The notes: generated by a model not told the origin, from the letters alone. DNA of 13,502 bases from an uncultured Oscillospiraceae bacterium (GCA_900542145.1 UQMF01000037.1:1-13502), one strand, 5' to 3'; shown: positions 7,137 through 13,414, counted from the stretch's first letter. Made by a program: numbers and translations.

Positions 7137-7523
7137 TTACAGTACGAAGATGATAAGTATTGCAACAACCAGGGCGTAGATGATCGCGGTCTCGATGAAT
7201 ACCAGACCAAGCATCATGTTGGTACGGATCTTGTCGGCAGCCTCGGGCTGACGGGAAATGCCCTCGGAGGACTTTGCAGTGGTAAGACCCATGCCTATAC
7301 CGGCGCCGCATGCTGCGATACCTACGCAGATACCTGCTGCGATAGCCTTGCTGCCGGTGGAATCAGCGGCATTGTCAGTCTGGGCTTCCTCAGAAACGCT
7401 GGTGCCGTCGGTGGGAGCGGGCTCGGGCTTATCGGCTGCGGCGAAAGCCACCAGGCTGCACAGTGCGCATACCATCAGCGCAACGATACCACATACTACT
7501 AATTTCTTTACAGATCTCTTCAT
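7137..7523 (-). CDS. atpE: F1Fo ATP synthase c subunit with signal peptide and acidic linker
   Basis: The C-terminal ~70 of 128 residues form the classical c hairpin: a Gly-rich first helix (about 59-86), the cytoplasmic loop ISRQPEA, and a second helix with the ion-carrying Glu at 111 in GLVFIETAIIYALVVA. Residues 1-58 are extra: KRSVKK, a hydrophobic stretch (about 9-29), a signal-peptidase-like A-x-A site near 27-30, then an acidic Pro-rich linker (31-58) with seven Asp/Glu and no aromatic residues. Both ends of c lie outside the membrane, so a cleaved signal peptide is topologically consistent. I chose ATG 7523 because GGAGG stands eight bases before it; ATG 7538 would add only MEEIT and overlaps that site. 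The gene lies between atpB and atpF, as usual. Confidence 0.93.
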   Translation of the reverse strand: MKRSVKKLVVCGIVALMVCALCSLVAFAAADKPEPAPTDGTSVSEEAQTDNAADSTGSKAIAAGICVGIAACGAGIGMGLTTAKSSEGISRQPEAADKIRTNMMLGLVFIETAIIYALVVAILIIFVL

Positions 7524-7556
7524 GGTTATTTCCTCCATAACTATTGTTCGTTAAAA

Positions 7557-8399
7557 TTATTCTTTACCTGTTGATTTGGAAACGAGCTTTTTTGCTGACT
7601 TGAGCGGCGGCTCGGATACCTCGCCGTAGAACATCGCCGTCAGCATGGTGAGTACATACGCCTGGATAAGCGCATGCAGCAGCGTGAACATGATACCCAC
7701 GAATACCGGGAGAACAAAGCTCAGGCTGATGTTGTAGTAGACAAGCTCCGTTACCAGCAGACCGCTGAGCAGCGCGCCGAAAAGACGGAAGCTCATCGAG
7801 ATGGGCAGCGAGAATTCCTTGAGGGTGCGTCCCACGCCCTTGATCTTCGCGCCGGCGATACCTCCGCTGAGGATCACCAGATAGGACAGACAGCCCAGCA
7901 TGATCGCCGCGTTGATATCCGACAGGGGGGCAGGAAGCGAGATCGTTCCTCCCACGGTGGTAGGCGCCTGTATTCCGAAAAGCTCGAACAGCGTTCCGAC
8001 GAAGATGTAGACTCCGGCGGAGAATACATACGCTCCCAGGAATGTGTTCCGGTGGGGGCTGCTTGTCTTTGCGAGGTTGTCGAAGAATCCGACGAGCTGC
8101 TCGAGGATCATCTGGAATTTACCGGGTACCATCTTGAATCTGGGGATCACGAAAATGCGTATTATCGCTGCCGCGATCAGCAGCACGCCGCATACGGCCA
8201 GAGATGAGATGTACGCCGGATTCACGTCCTTTATACCAAACAGGCTCACCTTGTTTGTTCCGTGCAGCACCGCGTCGCGCATGACCACCTTGATGGATTC
8301 CGACTCGCCGCTGCCGCCCACAACAAGCGCCGCAACGAGCACTACGACCATCAGTGCCACCCATACGACGATGAACACCGCACGTTTCTTTTTGCTCAT
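7557..8399 (-). CDS. atpB: F1Fo ATP synthase a subunit
   Basis: This 280-residue membrane protein forms the ion half-channels against the c ring. It has about five or six hydrophobic segments. The essential arginine is R205 in SMSFRLFGA, and the second channel helix carries Q246 in HALIQAYVLTMLTAMFYG, where E. coli has Gln252. The Asn that normally follows RLFG is Ala209 here, and the position matching E. coli Glu219 is Leu214, with Glu217 three residues on. The N-terminal segment KKKRAVFIVVWVALMVVVL is a first membrane anchor, followed by an extracytoplasmic loop. The ribosome site AAAGGAG precedes ATG 8399. The gene starts 39 nt after the DUF1275 gene and is followed by atpE after about 33 nt. 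Confidence 0.95.
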   Translation of the reverse strand: MSKKKRAVFIVVWVALMVVVLVAALVVGGSGESESIKVVMRDAVLHGTNKVSLFGIKDVNPAYISSLAVCGVLLIAAAIIRIFVIPRFKMVPGKFQMILEQLVGFFDNLAKTSSPHRNTFLGAYVFSAGVYIFVGTLFELFGIQAPTTVGGTISLPAPLSDINAAIMLGCLSYLVILSGGIAGAKIKGVGRTLKEFSLPISMSFRLFGALLSGLLVTELVYYNISLSFVLPVFVGIMFTLLHALIQAYVLTMLTAMFYGEVSEPPLKSAKKLVSKSTGKE

Positions 8400-8430
8400 A
8401 TACTTTCTCCTTTCTGTTTCTCTATATATG

Positions 8431-8447
8431 AACCGCAGTCAGCGGTT
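8431..8447 (-). other. Small intergenic hairpin at the DUF1275/atpB junction
   Basis: AACCGC and GCGGTT pair perfectly around a 5-nt loop, overlapping the stop codon of the DUF1275 gene. No T tract follows on the minus strand, so it is unlikely to be a full terminator. It may mark an mRNA processing or stability point between the accessory genes and the atp genes. Confidence 0.35.
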
Positions 8448-9128
8448 ATTGTCATGTTCCTGCTGCTCGTGAATGAACATCATTCCGAAGCTTACCGAAA
8501 GCAGTCCGCAGCAGACCCAGATGATTCCGTGCCCGATCATTGTCGAGAGCACGCTGCCCAGACCTGCGCCCACCGCGAATACGCCGATGACACCGAAGTA
8601 GGTCAGCGCCCTTACCAGGGTTTCGCGGTCGTGGCTGCGGAACCAGGCGCACAGGGATTCCATGCCGCTGCGCATGTTGCCTATGCACATCGTGCTGGCG
8701 TAGGGCTGCCCGTGTATCTTGTGGAACGTCTGCACCTGCAGCGCGCAAACGAAGGATACCAGCGCGTTCGCCAGGGGGTCGAGATATTCCGGGATAAATC
8801 CCACGATGAACAGCAGGATTATCTCCTCGATAAGCACTATCTGCCGCCAGTGTATCTTCTCCTGCCGGCGGTAGTGGACGTGTACCAGCTCCGCCACCGC
8901 AATTCCCAGCAGGAACGAGAGCACCGGCACGAGGTATTTCACGACAGCGCCCCAGTCCCCCCGGAACAGCGCCGAGGACATCAGCACTATGTTACCGGTC
9001 TGGGCGTTGGCGAAAACTCCGCCGCGGCAGCAGTATGTATATGCGTCCTGGAATCCGCCGGAGAGTATTATAAACACCGCCGAGCGGAATTTATCGGACA
9101 TCTGTCCGTGGAATCCATTGTGTTTCAT
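8439..9128 (-). CDS. DUF1275 (YoaK-type) membrane protein
   Basis: This 229-residue integral membrane protein belongs to the DUF1275/YoaK family, whose function is unknown. The family hallmarks visible are the early segment SGGFQDAYTYCCRGGVFANAQTGNIVLM, with its A-N-x-Q-T-G-N core in the first third, and the segment YASTMCIGNMRSG near the middle. About six hydrophobic segments are present. I chose ATG 9128: GAGGTGG sits five bases upstream, while a GTG at 9137 lies within that ribosome site. It occupies the place where atpI or atpZ often stands, between an aminotransferase (27 nt upstream) and atpB, all on one strand. Whether it assists ATP synthase assembly is speculation; co-transcription is the only sequence-based link. 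Confidence 0.85.
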   Translation of the reverse strand: MKHNGFHGQMSDKFRSAVFIILSGGFQDAYTYCCRGGVFANAQTGNIVLMSSALFRGDWGAVVKYLVPVLSFLLGIAVAELVHVHYRRQEKIHWRQIVLIEEIILLFIVGFIPEYLDPLANALVSFVCALQVQTFHKIHGQPYASTMCIGNMRSGMESLCAWFRSHDRETLVRALTYFGVIGVFAVGAGLGSVLSTMIGHGIIWVCCGLLSVSFGMMFIHEQQEHDNNR

Positions 9129-9140
9129 TCGGTCCACCTC

Positions 9141-9154
9141 AGAGCGTGCGCTCT
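9141..9154. other. Short palindrome between aminotransferase and DUF1275 gene
   Basis: AGAGCG-TG-CGCTCT lies directly after the aminotransferase stop codon. The tight loop and lack of a T tract in the direction of transcription make it a weak pause or processing hairpin at most. In the opposite direction TTTT follows it, but no plus-strand gene ends there. Confidence 0.3.
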
Positions 9155-9155
9155 T

Positions 9156-10433
9156 TTACTGTATGCCCCGGAGGAGCTTTTCGGCACTGACTATTCTGGT
9201 GCAGAGCGCCAGTACCGTGACCGCGGTTTCCGCGTCGGAAAGCTCCGCGAAGCTGGGTGCGATACGGATATTCCGGTCGTCTGGGTCGTATCCTCCCGGG
9301 AATGTCGCGCCGGCAGGAGTGAATTTCACGCCGTATTCAGCGCACATCGCAACGACTGCCCGGGCGCAGCCGGGAAGCGTGTTGAACGAGATGAAGTAGC
9401 CGCCGGTGGGCTTAGTCCAGTCGGCGACGCCGAGTCCGTCAAGCTGGCTGCCGAGGACCTCCAGAACCTTCTCGAACTTCGGGCGGAGGATATCCGCATG
9501 CTTTTTCATGTGGGCGCGAATCCCGGCGCTGCTGCGGAAGAACCGCGCGTGGCGCAGCTGATTCAGCTTGTCCGGACCGATGGTCGCAAACTTCAGGAAG
9601 GACTTTATATCTATCAGATTGGCAGAACTTGCCGCAACTGCGGAGATTCCAGAGCCGGGGAAGGATATCTTGCTGGTGGAGCAGAACTCATACACCAGGT
9701 CGGCGCTGCCTGCCTTCTCGCATTCCTCGATGATGTCCGGGATAGTGGCGCATTCCCCGGAGAAGCAGTGCACGCAGTAGGCGTTGTCCCAGAATATGCG
9801 GAAATCCGCTGCGGCAGGCTTGAGCGCCGCGAATCTGCGGACAGTTTCGTCGCTGTAGACCACGCCGGTGGGGTTCTGGTATTTGGGCACGCACCAAATT
9901 CCCTTGATGGAAGCGTCGGAGCTTACCAGCCTCTCTATCATGTCCATGTCCGGACCGTCATCGTGCATGGGTACGGGGATCATCTCGAACCCGAAGTGCT
10001 CGGTTATCGCGAAGTGGCGGTCGTATCCCGGGACGGGGCAGAGGAACTTGCGGTCCTTTACCTCCTGCCAGGGTGTTCCGCCGCAGATTCCGTCGGTCAT
10101 TCCGTGGCTTACCAGCTGATACATCAGCGTGAGGCTGCTGTTACCTCCGACGATGGTGTGGACGGAGTGCGTCCCCATCATGTGCGCCAGTATCCGCTTC
10201 GCCTCGGGTATTCCGTCAAGTCCGCCGTAGTTGCGGCAGTCCTGACCGTTCTCGCTGTCGAGTACGCTGTGGTGGTCGAGCACGTCCAGCATTTTAAGGG
10301 ACAATGCCAGCTGCTCCTTCGAGGGATTCCCCCGGGAAAGGTCAAGCGATATGCCCCGGAGCTTTTCCAGCTCCTGCCTGCATTTTTCTGCTTCGCCGGA
10401 AAGCTCCCCGGCGTTCATTGCGCTGTATAACAT
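9156..10433 (-). CDS. Pyridoxal-phosphate aminotransferase, aspartate aminotransferase class-Ic type
   Basis: This 425-residue soluble fold-type I enzyme resembles the subgroup Ic aspartate aminotransferases (Pfam PF12897-like). The diagnostic segments are LDLSRGNPSKEQL (30-42), RNYGGLDGIPEAKR (67-80), VGGNSSLTLMYQ (95-106), CPVPGYDRHFAI (132-143) and GIWCVPKYQNPTG (178-190). The PLP-binding residues are visible: N187, D216 and Y219 in FWDNAYC, the Schiff-base lysine K255 in STSKISF, and R390 in NIRIAPS for the substrate carboxylate. The likely reaction is transamination between aspartate or a related amino acid and 2-oxoglutarate; exact substrate specificity cannot be read. A ribosome site (AAAGGAAAGAGG) lies just before ATG 10433. 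It is the first gene of the minus-strand block. No terminator separates it from the DUF1275 and atp genes, so it may share their transcript. Confidence 0.9.
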   Translation of the reverse strand: MLYSAMNAGELSGEAEKCRQELEKLRGISLDLSRGNPSKEQLALSLKMLDVLDHHSVLDSENGQDCRNYGGLDGIPEAKRILAHMMGTHSVHTIVGGNSSLTLMYQLVSHGMTDGICGGTPWQEVKDRKFLCPVPGYDRHFAITEHFGFEMIPVPMHDDGPDMDMIERLVSSDASIKGIWCVPKYQNPTGVVYSDETVRRFAALKPAAADFRIFWDNAYCVHCFSGECATIPDIIEECEKAGSADLVYEFCSTSKISFPGSGISAVAASSANLIDIKSFLKFATIGPDKLNQLRHARFFRSSAGIRAHMKKHADILRPKFEKVLEVLGSQLDGLGVADWTKPTGGYFISFNTLPGCARAVVAMCAEYGVKFTPAGATFPGGYDPDDRNIRIAPSFAELSDAETAVTVLALCTRIVSAEKLLRGIQ

Positions 10434-10461
10434 CAGTCTGCCTCTTTCCTTTGTCGTGTCG

Positions 10462-10487
10462 CCGGGTATCCCCGGTCCTTTTACCGG
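10462..10487 (-). promoter_or_regulatory. Two mutually exclusive small hairpins in the leader of the minus-strand operon
   Basis: CCGGG/CCCGG (10462-10466 with 10471-10475) and CCGGT/ACCGG (10472-10476 with 10483-10487) overlap in the shared CCGG at 10472-10475, so only one can form at a time. They lie about 30-55 nt upstream of the aminotransferase start, within the transcript expected from the candidate promoter near 10516-10544. No T tract or leader peptide is visible, so a regulatory role is uncertain. Confidence 0.3.
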
Positions 10488-10515
10488 ACTTTATTATAAT
10501 ACTTTGGCAGAAAAA

Positions 10516-10544
10516 AATATAATCTTTTTTTGAAATATCCGCAA
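10516..10544 (-). promoter_or_regulatory. Candidate promoter for the aminotransferase-atp operon
   Basis: Read on the minus strand: TTGCGG (10544-10539), a 17-nt spacer, TATATT (10521-10516). The -10 is good and the -35 only half matches consensus. A second TATAAT lies at 10498-10493 but without a recognisable -35. Transcription would start about 75 nt before the aminotransferase ATG. The palindrome at 10544-10558 abuts the -35. Confidence 0.45.
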
Positions 10545-10558
10545 TATCATCATGATAT
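10544..10558. promoter_or_regulatory. 15-bp palindrome, possible operator
   Basis: ATATCAT-C-ATGATAT is a perfect odd-length palindrome in the divergent region, touching the -35 of the candidate minus-strand promoter. Size and symmetry suit a dimeric regulator. It could also be chance in AT-rich DNA. Confidence 0.35.
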
Positions 10559-10586
10559 ACCAGCATATATCCGTGCCAGAAATTTC

Positions 10587-10608
10587 ATATACATAACCTT
10601 ATGCATAT
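10587..10608. promoter_or_regulatory. 22-bp interrupted inverted repeat, possible operator
   Basis: Arms ATATACATAA and TTATGCATAT, separated by CC, are complementary at nine of ten positions. The site lies about 50 bp upstream of the first plus-strand -35. Its sequence differs from the 10544 palindrome, so if both are real they serve different regulators. Confidence 0.35.
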
Positions 10609-10656
10609 AAACTATTGCCGTCCTGCCCGGATCTGCACAGAAAAGTCATGTTCCTC

Positions 10657-10685
10657 TTGACAATGGCACGAAATCCGAGTATAAT
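10657..10685 (+). promoter_or_regulatory. Perfect-consensus promoter P1 for the lipoprotein gene
   Basis: TTGACA (10657-10662), a 17-nt spacer and TATAAT (10680-10685) match the vegetative sigma-A consensus at all twelve positions. It faces the lipoprotein gene starting at 10769 and predicts a leader of about 75 nt. Confidence 0.85.
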
Positions 10686-10692
10686 TTATTTG

Positions 10693-10720
10693 TTGACCCA
10701 ATAACGGGAGATATTATAAT
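10693..10720 (+). promoter_or_regulatory. Second tandem promoter P2 for the lipoprotein gene
   Basis: TTGACC (10693-10698), a 16-nt spacer and TATAAT (10715-10720) lie immediately downstream of P1, with a predicted start near 10727. The -10 is perfect and the -35 matches at five of six positions. The two -35/-10 pairs do not overlap, so both can be occupied in turn. Confidence 0.7.
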
Positions 10721-10768
10721 GTAGGGCAGGGGCTTCGGCGGACTGCCAGTGAACAAAGGAGAAACAAG

Positions 10769-12082
10769 ATGAAAAAGTTTCTGTCAGTTATTCTTGCGGC
10801 GTCCATGCTGCTGTCCCTGACCGCGTGCGCCGGAAATGAAAGCAGCACCTCCGACAGCTCCACCTCCACTGAGAGCGCGGACAGTTCCAACAGCTCCGCT
10901 GCGGAGAGCCAGACCGCTGCGGAGGGGGCTTCCACCGCGGAGAGCACGGCTTCCGAGCCGGCGCAGACGGAGGAATCCGACGCTGAGGACACACGCACAG
11001 ATTATGAGAAGATGGTGGACCGCTCCCTGCTTTCCACCGGCAGCATGACCAGAATGGCGAACGTATTCAAACGCGCCCAGAACGGCGAGCCGATAACTGC
11101 GGCGTACATAGGCGGCTCCATCACCGAGGGCTATAACGCAGGCACCACGGAATTCTACGCCAAGACCTGCACCGACCTGCTCCAGAGTTACTTCCCGGAT
11201 TCCACCGTCACCGGAGTGAACGCCGGAATAAGCGGCACGCCCTCCCTGCTCGGTAATCTCCGCCTGGAGCGCGACGTGCTCTCCGCCGATCCGGATATCG
11301 TGTTCGTGGAGTTCGCCGTTAACGACGGACAGGAGAGCGACTACAAGAACGCGTACGAGAGCCTGGTTCGCACCCTGCTCACCCAGGACAAGGATATCGC
11401 GGTCGTACTGCTGTTCACCGTGCTTGACAGCGGCTACACCTGCCAGGAGCACATGTCGCAGATCGGCGCGAACTACGACCTGCCGATGATCAGCGTTCAC
11501 GACAGCGTTTACGAGGAGATCGAGGCGGGCAGAATGACCTGGCAGGATTACTCCAACGACCAGTCTCACCCGAATGCATACGGTCACAAGTGCATTACCG
11601 ATTTCGTGGACAACTACTACCAGAAGGTGCTGGCGGCGGTGGACGAGAACACCGGCGTTGTTGACAAGAACCTCCCCGACCCCGTGTTCAGTGCGAAGTA
11701 CATGAACATGCACTACATGGACAGTGCGAACATGACCGGCGTGGAGCTTGACGGCTTCAGGGAATACGACACCCACGGAAGCTTCCACAACGGCTGGATG
11801 TACAAGGGCAGCAGCGGCGGCTCCATGAAGTTCACGCTGACATGCAGCGTGCTGGAGATGGTGTTCAAGGCGCAGAACAGCGACAAGTACGGCGCTGCGG
11901 ATATCTACGTTGACGGCGAGAAGGTGAAGTCCGTGGATTCCAACATGTCCGACGGCTGGGATAATCCTGTCACCGCTTATCTCATCGACGACGCGGAATC
12001 CGCTGAGCATACCGTGGAGATCCGCATGGAGCCGGGCGACGCGCAGGCTTACTTTGTGATGGCGTTCGGCTACTGCGACTGA
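10769..12082 (+). CDS. Lipoprotein SGNH/GDSL esterase
   Basis: This 437-residue protein starts with a lipoprotein signal (KK, hydrophobic stretch, lipobox LTAC with Cys20). It would be lipid-anchored on the outer face of the membrane. A Ser/Thr/Ala/Glu-rich spacer follows (about 21-75). Residues about 108-290 form an SGNH hydrolase: block I GGSITEG with the nucleophile Ser117, block II NAGISGT (Asn151), block III FAVNDG (Asn185-Asp186), and block V DQSHPNAYGH with Asp264 and His267. Residues about 300-437 look like an additional beta-sandwich domain. Such enzymes usually remove acyl groups, often acetyl, from glycans, so a carbohydrate esterase is likely; substrate cannot be read. The ribosome site AAAGGAG (10755-10761) precedes ATG 10769, and two tandem promoters lie upstream. 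No terminator follows it. Confidence 0.9.
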   Translation: MKKFLSVILAASMLLSLTACAGNESSTSDSSTSTESADSSNSSAAESQTAAEGASTAESTASEPAQTEESDAEDTRTDYEKMVDRSLLSTGSMTRMANVFKRAQNGEPITAAYIGGSITEGYNAGTTEFYAKTCTDLLQSYFPDSTVTGVNAGISGTPSLLGNLRLERDVLSADPDIVFVEFAVNDGQESDYKNAYESLVRTLLTQDKDIAVVLLFTVLDSGYTCQEHMSQIGANYDLPMISVHDSVYEEIEAGRMTWQDYSNDQSHPNAYGHKCITDFVDNYYQKVLAAVDENTGVVDKNLPDPVFSAKYMNMHYMDSANMTGVELDGFREYDTHGSFHNGWMYKGSSGGSMKFTLTCSVLEMVFKAQNSDKYGAADIYVDGEKVKSVDSNMSDGWDNPVTAYLIDDAESAEHTVEIRMEPGDAQAYFVMAFGYCD

Positions 12083-12136
12083 TCCCGGCGGACGGGGGGT
12101 GCCTGTTCTGGTTTGTGGTATTCCCGGAAAATGAGT

Positions 12137-12186
12137 GTACCATTCCTGCCGCGTCCGTGTATATACAGATGTGGTAGGAATGATAC
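12137..12186. repeat. Long imperfect inverted repeat in the intergenic leader
   Basis: Arms GTACCATTCCTGCC (12137-12150) and GGTAGGAATGATAC (12173-12186) pair at 13 of 14 positions (one G/T wobble, one C/A mismatch) around a 22-nt loop. A 7-bp match TTCTGGT (near 12108) with ACCAGAA (12184-12190) could form a competing or coaxial pairing. There is no trailing T tract, so it does not look like a terminator. It sits about 45 nt before the next start and may act as an RNA leader structure or an operator. Confidence 0.5.
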
Positions 12187-12229
12187 CAGAATAAATACCG
12201 CGCAAAACGCAGAACAACGGAGGTAACGT

Positions 12230-13318
12230 ATGAAAATTTTCAGGAAGCTCGCGGCGCTTGCCGCAGCGGTAGTCACGGCAGTGGCTGCATTGCAGGTGAC
12301 CGCAGGCGCGGCGAAGGCGCCGGCATGGACCTATGAGGCACAGGAGCTGGACTCCGGGAAGGAGACGACCTGCTATCTCAGCAAGGACGGTTCCTGGGTG
12401 GATTTCCAGATAACCGCGGAGTGGGACGGCGTTGCGGTCCTCGACGCGAAGGTATACGCAAGCAAGAGCAAGGTGCTGGTCACGAACTCCGGCGGAAGCT
12501 CCATCTCCACTAATTCCAAGACGCTGACGGGAACCTACAGCAGCGGCACCTACCAGTGGAACAGCGTTTCCGAGTATTCCGAGTACACACGCAGCTTCCC
12601 CGTCAAGGAGGGCAAGGTGTATTTCGTCAGACTGGCGGCCGGCGGAAAGAACGTCAACGGCTCCCTCAAGGCTTATCTGACCGTGACCGTACCCGAGGGC
12701 AATCCGTTTAAGAACAGCCCCACAGTAAAGTCCGACAGGACAGAGAAGCTGACCCTCGACACCAAGTCCGAGGAGGCCTACTACACCATAGATATCCCGT
12801 CCAAGGGCGTTCTGTCCCTGGGTCTGGACTATGAAATAAGCAGTATCCGCACGATCCTCTATGACGAGGACGGCAACAAGGTCGTGCCCTACGACAAGAG
12901 CGCGGAGCTCGGCAGTGCGCAGATAAACACCGGCTCCAAGTACGGCTACGGCAGCTGGAAGAGCAGCGAAAAGAGCGGCAAGTGCAGCTTCGACTACAAC
13001 GTTGACGCAGGCACCTACTACATCTGGGTAAGCAACACCGGCAACAGCAACGGCACCGGCGATATCAGGCTTACTCCCACCTTCACAAAGGAATCTGACG
13101 CAGCGCTCACGCTCCTCTCCGTAAGAGTCAGCAAGGGCGGCAGCGTTCAGCTCCTCGCAACGGTTTCCGGCAAGGGCAGCATTCAGTGGAGCAGCTCCGA
13201 CAGCAGCATTGCGACAGTCAGCAACACCGGCAAGGTTTCCGGCAAGAGAAAGGGCAATGCGGTTATCACCGCGACCTGCGGCGGCACCGCCCTTTCCGTC
13301 AATGTAACTGTAGTATAA
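12230..13318 (+). CDS. Secreted protein with two beta-rich domains and a C-terminal BIG2 Ig-like domain
   Basis: The 362-residue product begins with a signal peptide (KIFRK, Ala/Val-rich core, cleavage near TAGA at 24-27). Residues about 32-155 and 165-285 are two beta-rich domains. The second resembles a bacterial pre-peptidase C-terminal (PPC) type domain, with AYYTIDIPSKGVLSLGLDY and AGTYYIWVSNTGN; the first has the same general plan (YFVRLAAG, GSLKAYLTVTV). Residues about 293-362 are a BIG2 domain (SVQLLATVSGKGSIQWSSSD, IATVSNTGKVSGKRKG). No LPxTG motif, no membrane anchor and no catalytic motif is visible, so it is probably a secreted or wall-associated binding protein. GGAGG lies six bases before ATG 12230. 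It follows the esterase by 147 nt with no terminator between, so the two may be co-transcribed. Confidence 0.88.
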   Translation: MKIFRKLAALAAAVVTAVAALQVTAGAAKAPAWTYEAQELDSGKETTCYLSKDGSWVDFQITAEWDGVAVLDAKVYASKSKVLVTNSGGSSISTNSKTLTGTYSSGTYQWNSVSEYSEYTRSFPVKEGKVYFVRLAAGGKNVNGSLKAYLTVTVPEGNPFKNSPTVKSDRTEKLTLDTKSEEAYYTIDIPSKGVLSLGLDYEISSIRTILYDEDGNKVVPYDKSAELGSAQINTGSKYGYGSWKSSEKSGKCSFDYNVDAGTYYIWVSNTGNSNGTGDIRLTPTFTKESDAALTLLSVRVSKGGSVQLLATVSGKGSIQWSSSDSSIATVSNTGKVSGKRKGNAVITATCGGTALSVNVTVV

Positions 13319-13342
13319 ACTGCAATATAACAAATAACCAAA

Positions 13343-13373
13343 AAGCCGCACGTCATTTACTGGCGTGCGGTTT
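13343..13373 (+). terminator. Intrinsic terminator after the BIG2 protein
   Basis: The 5' arm (13343-13355, AAGCCGCACGTCA) and 3' arm (13361-13373, TGGCGTGCGGTTT) form a 13-bp stem with two G/T wobbles around the loop TTTAC. Only a short T tract follows (TTTC), so the next hairpin probably adds to termination. Confidence 0.75.
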
Positions 13374-13414
13374 CAGTCTGTCGAAAAAGTAAATTTTGCC
13401 CGCGAGGCGGGCTT
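13371..13414 (+). repeat. Copy 2 of the shared composite-terminator module
   Basis: This is the counterpart of 2041-2083, in the same orientation relative to the upstream plus-strand gene. Two of the five substitutions between copies fall on paired positions of the hairpin and preserve pairing (T-A to C-G). Confidence 0.75.

Noticed and set aside
5820..7502. Long plus-strand open frame spanning alpha, b and c subunit genes
   Set aside because: It crosses three certain minus-strand genes, has no ribosome site and shows no recognisable domain. It is an antisense shadow.
8262..10430. Very long plus-strand open frame of about 720 codons opposite atpB, DUF1275 and the aminotransferase
   Set aside because: All three minus-strand genes carry clear family motifs. 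The plus-strand product is compositionally biased and has no domain.
10784..13351. 855-codon minus-strand open frame opposite the esterase and BIG2 genes
   Set aside because: It runs through a terminator and an intergenic region and is opposite two well-supported genes. No ribosome site or domain is seen.
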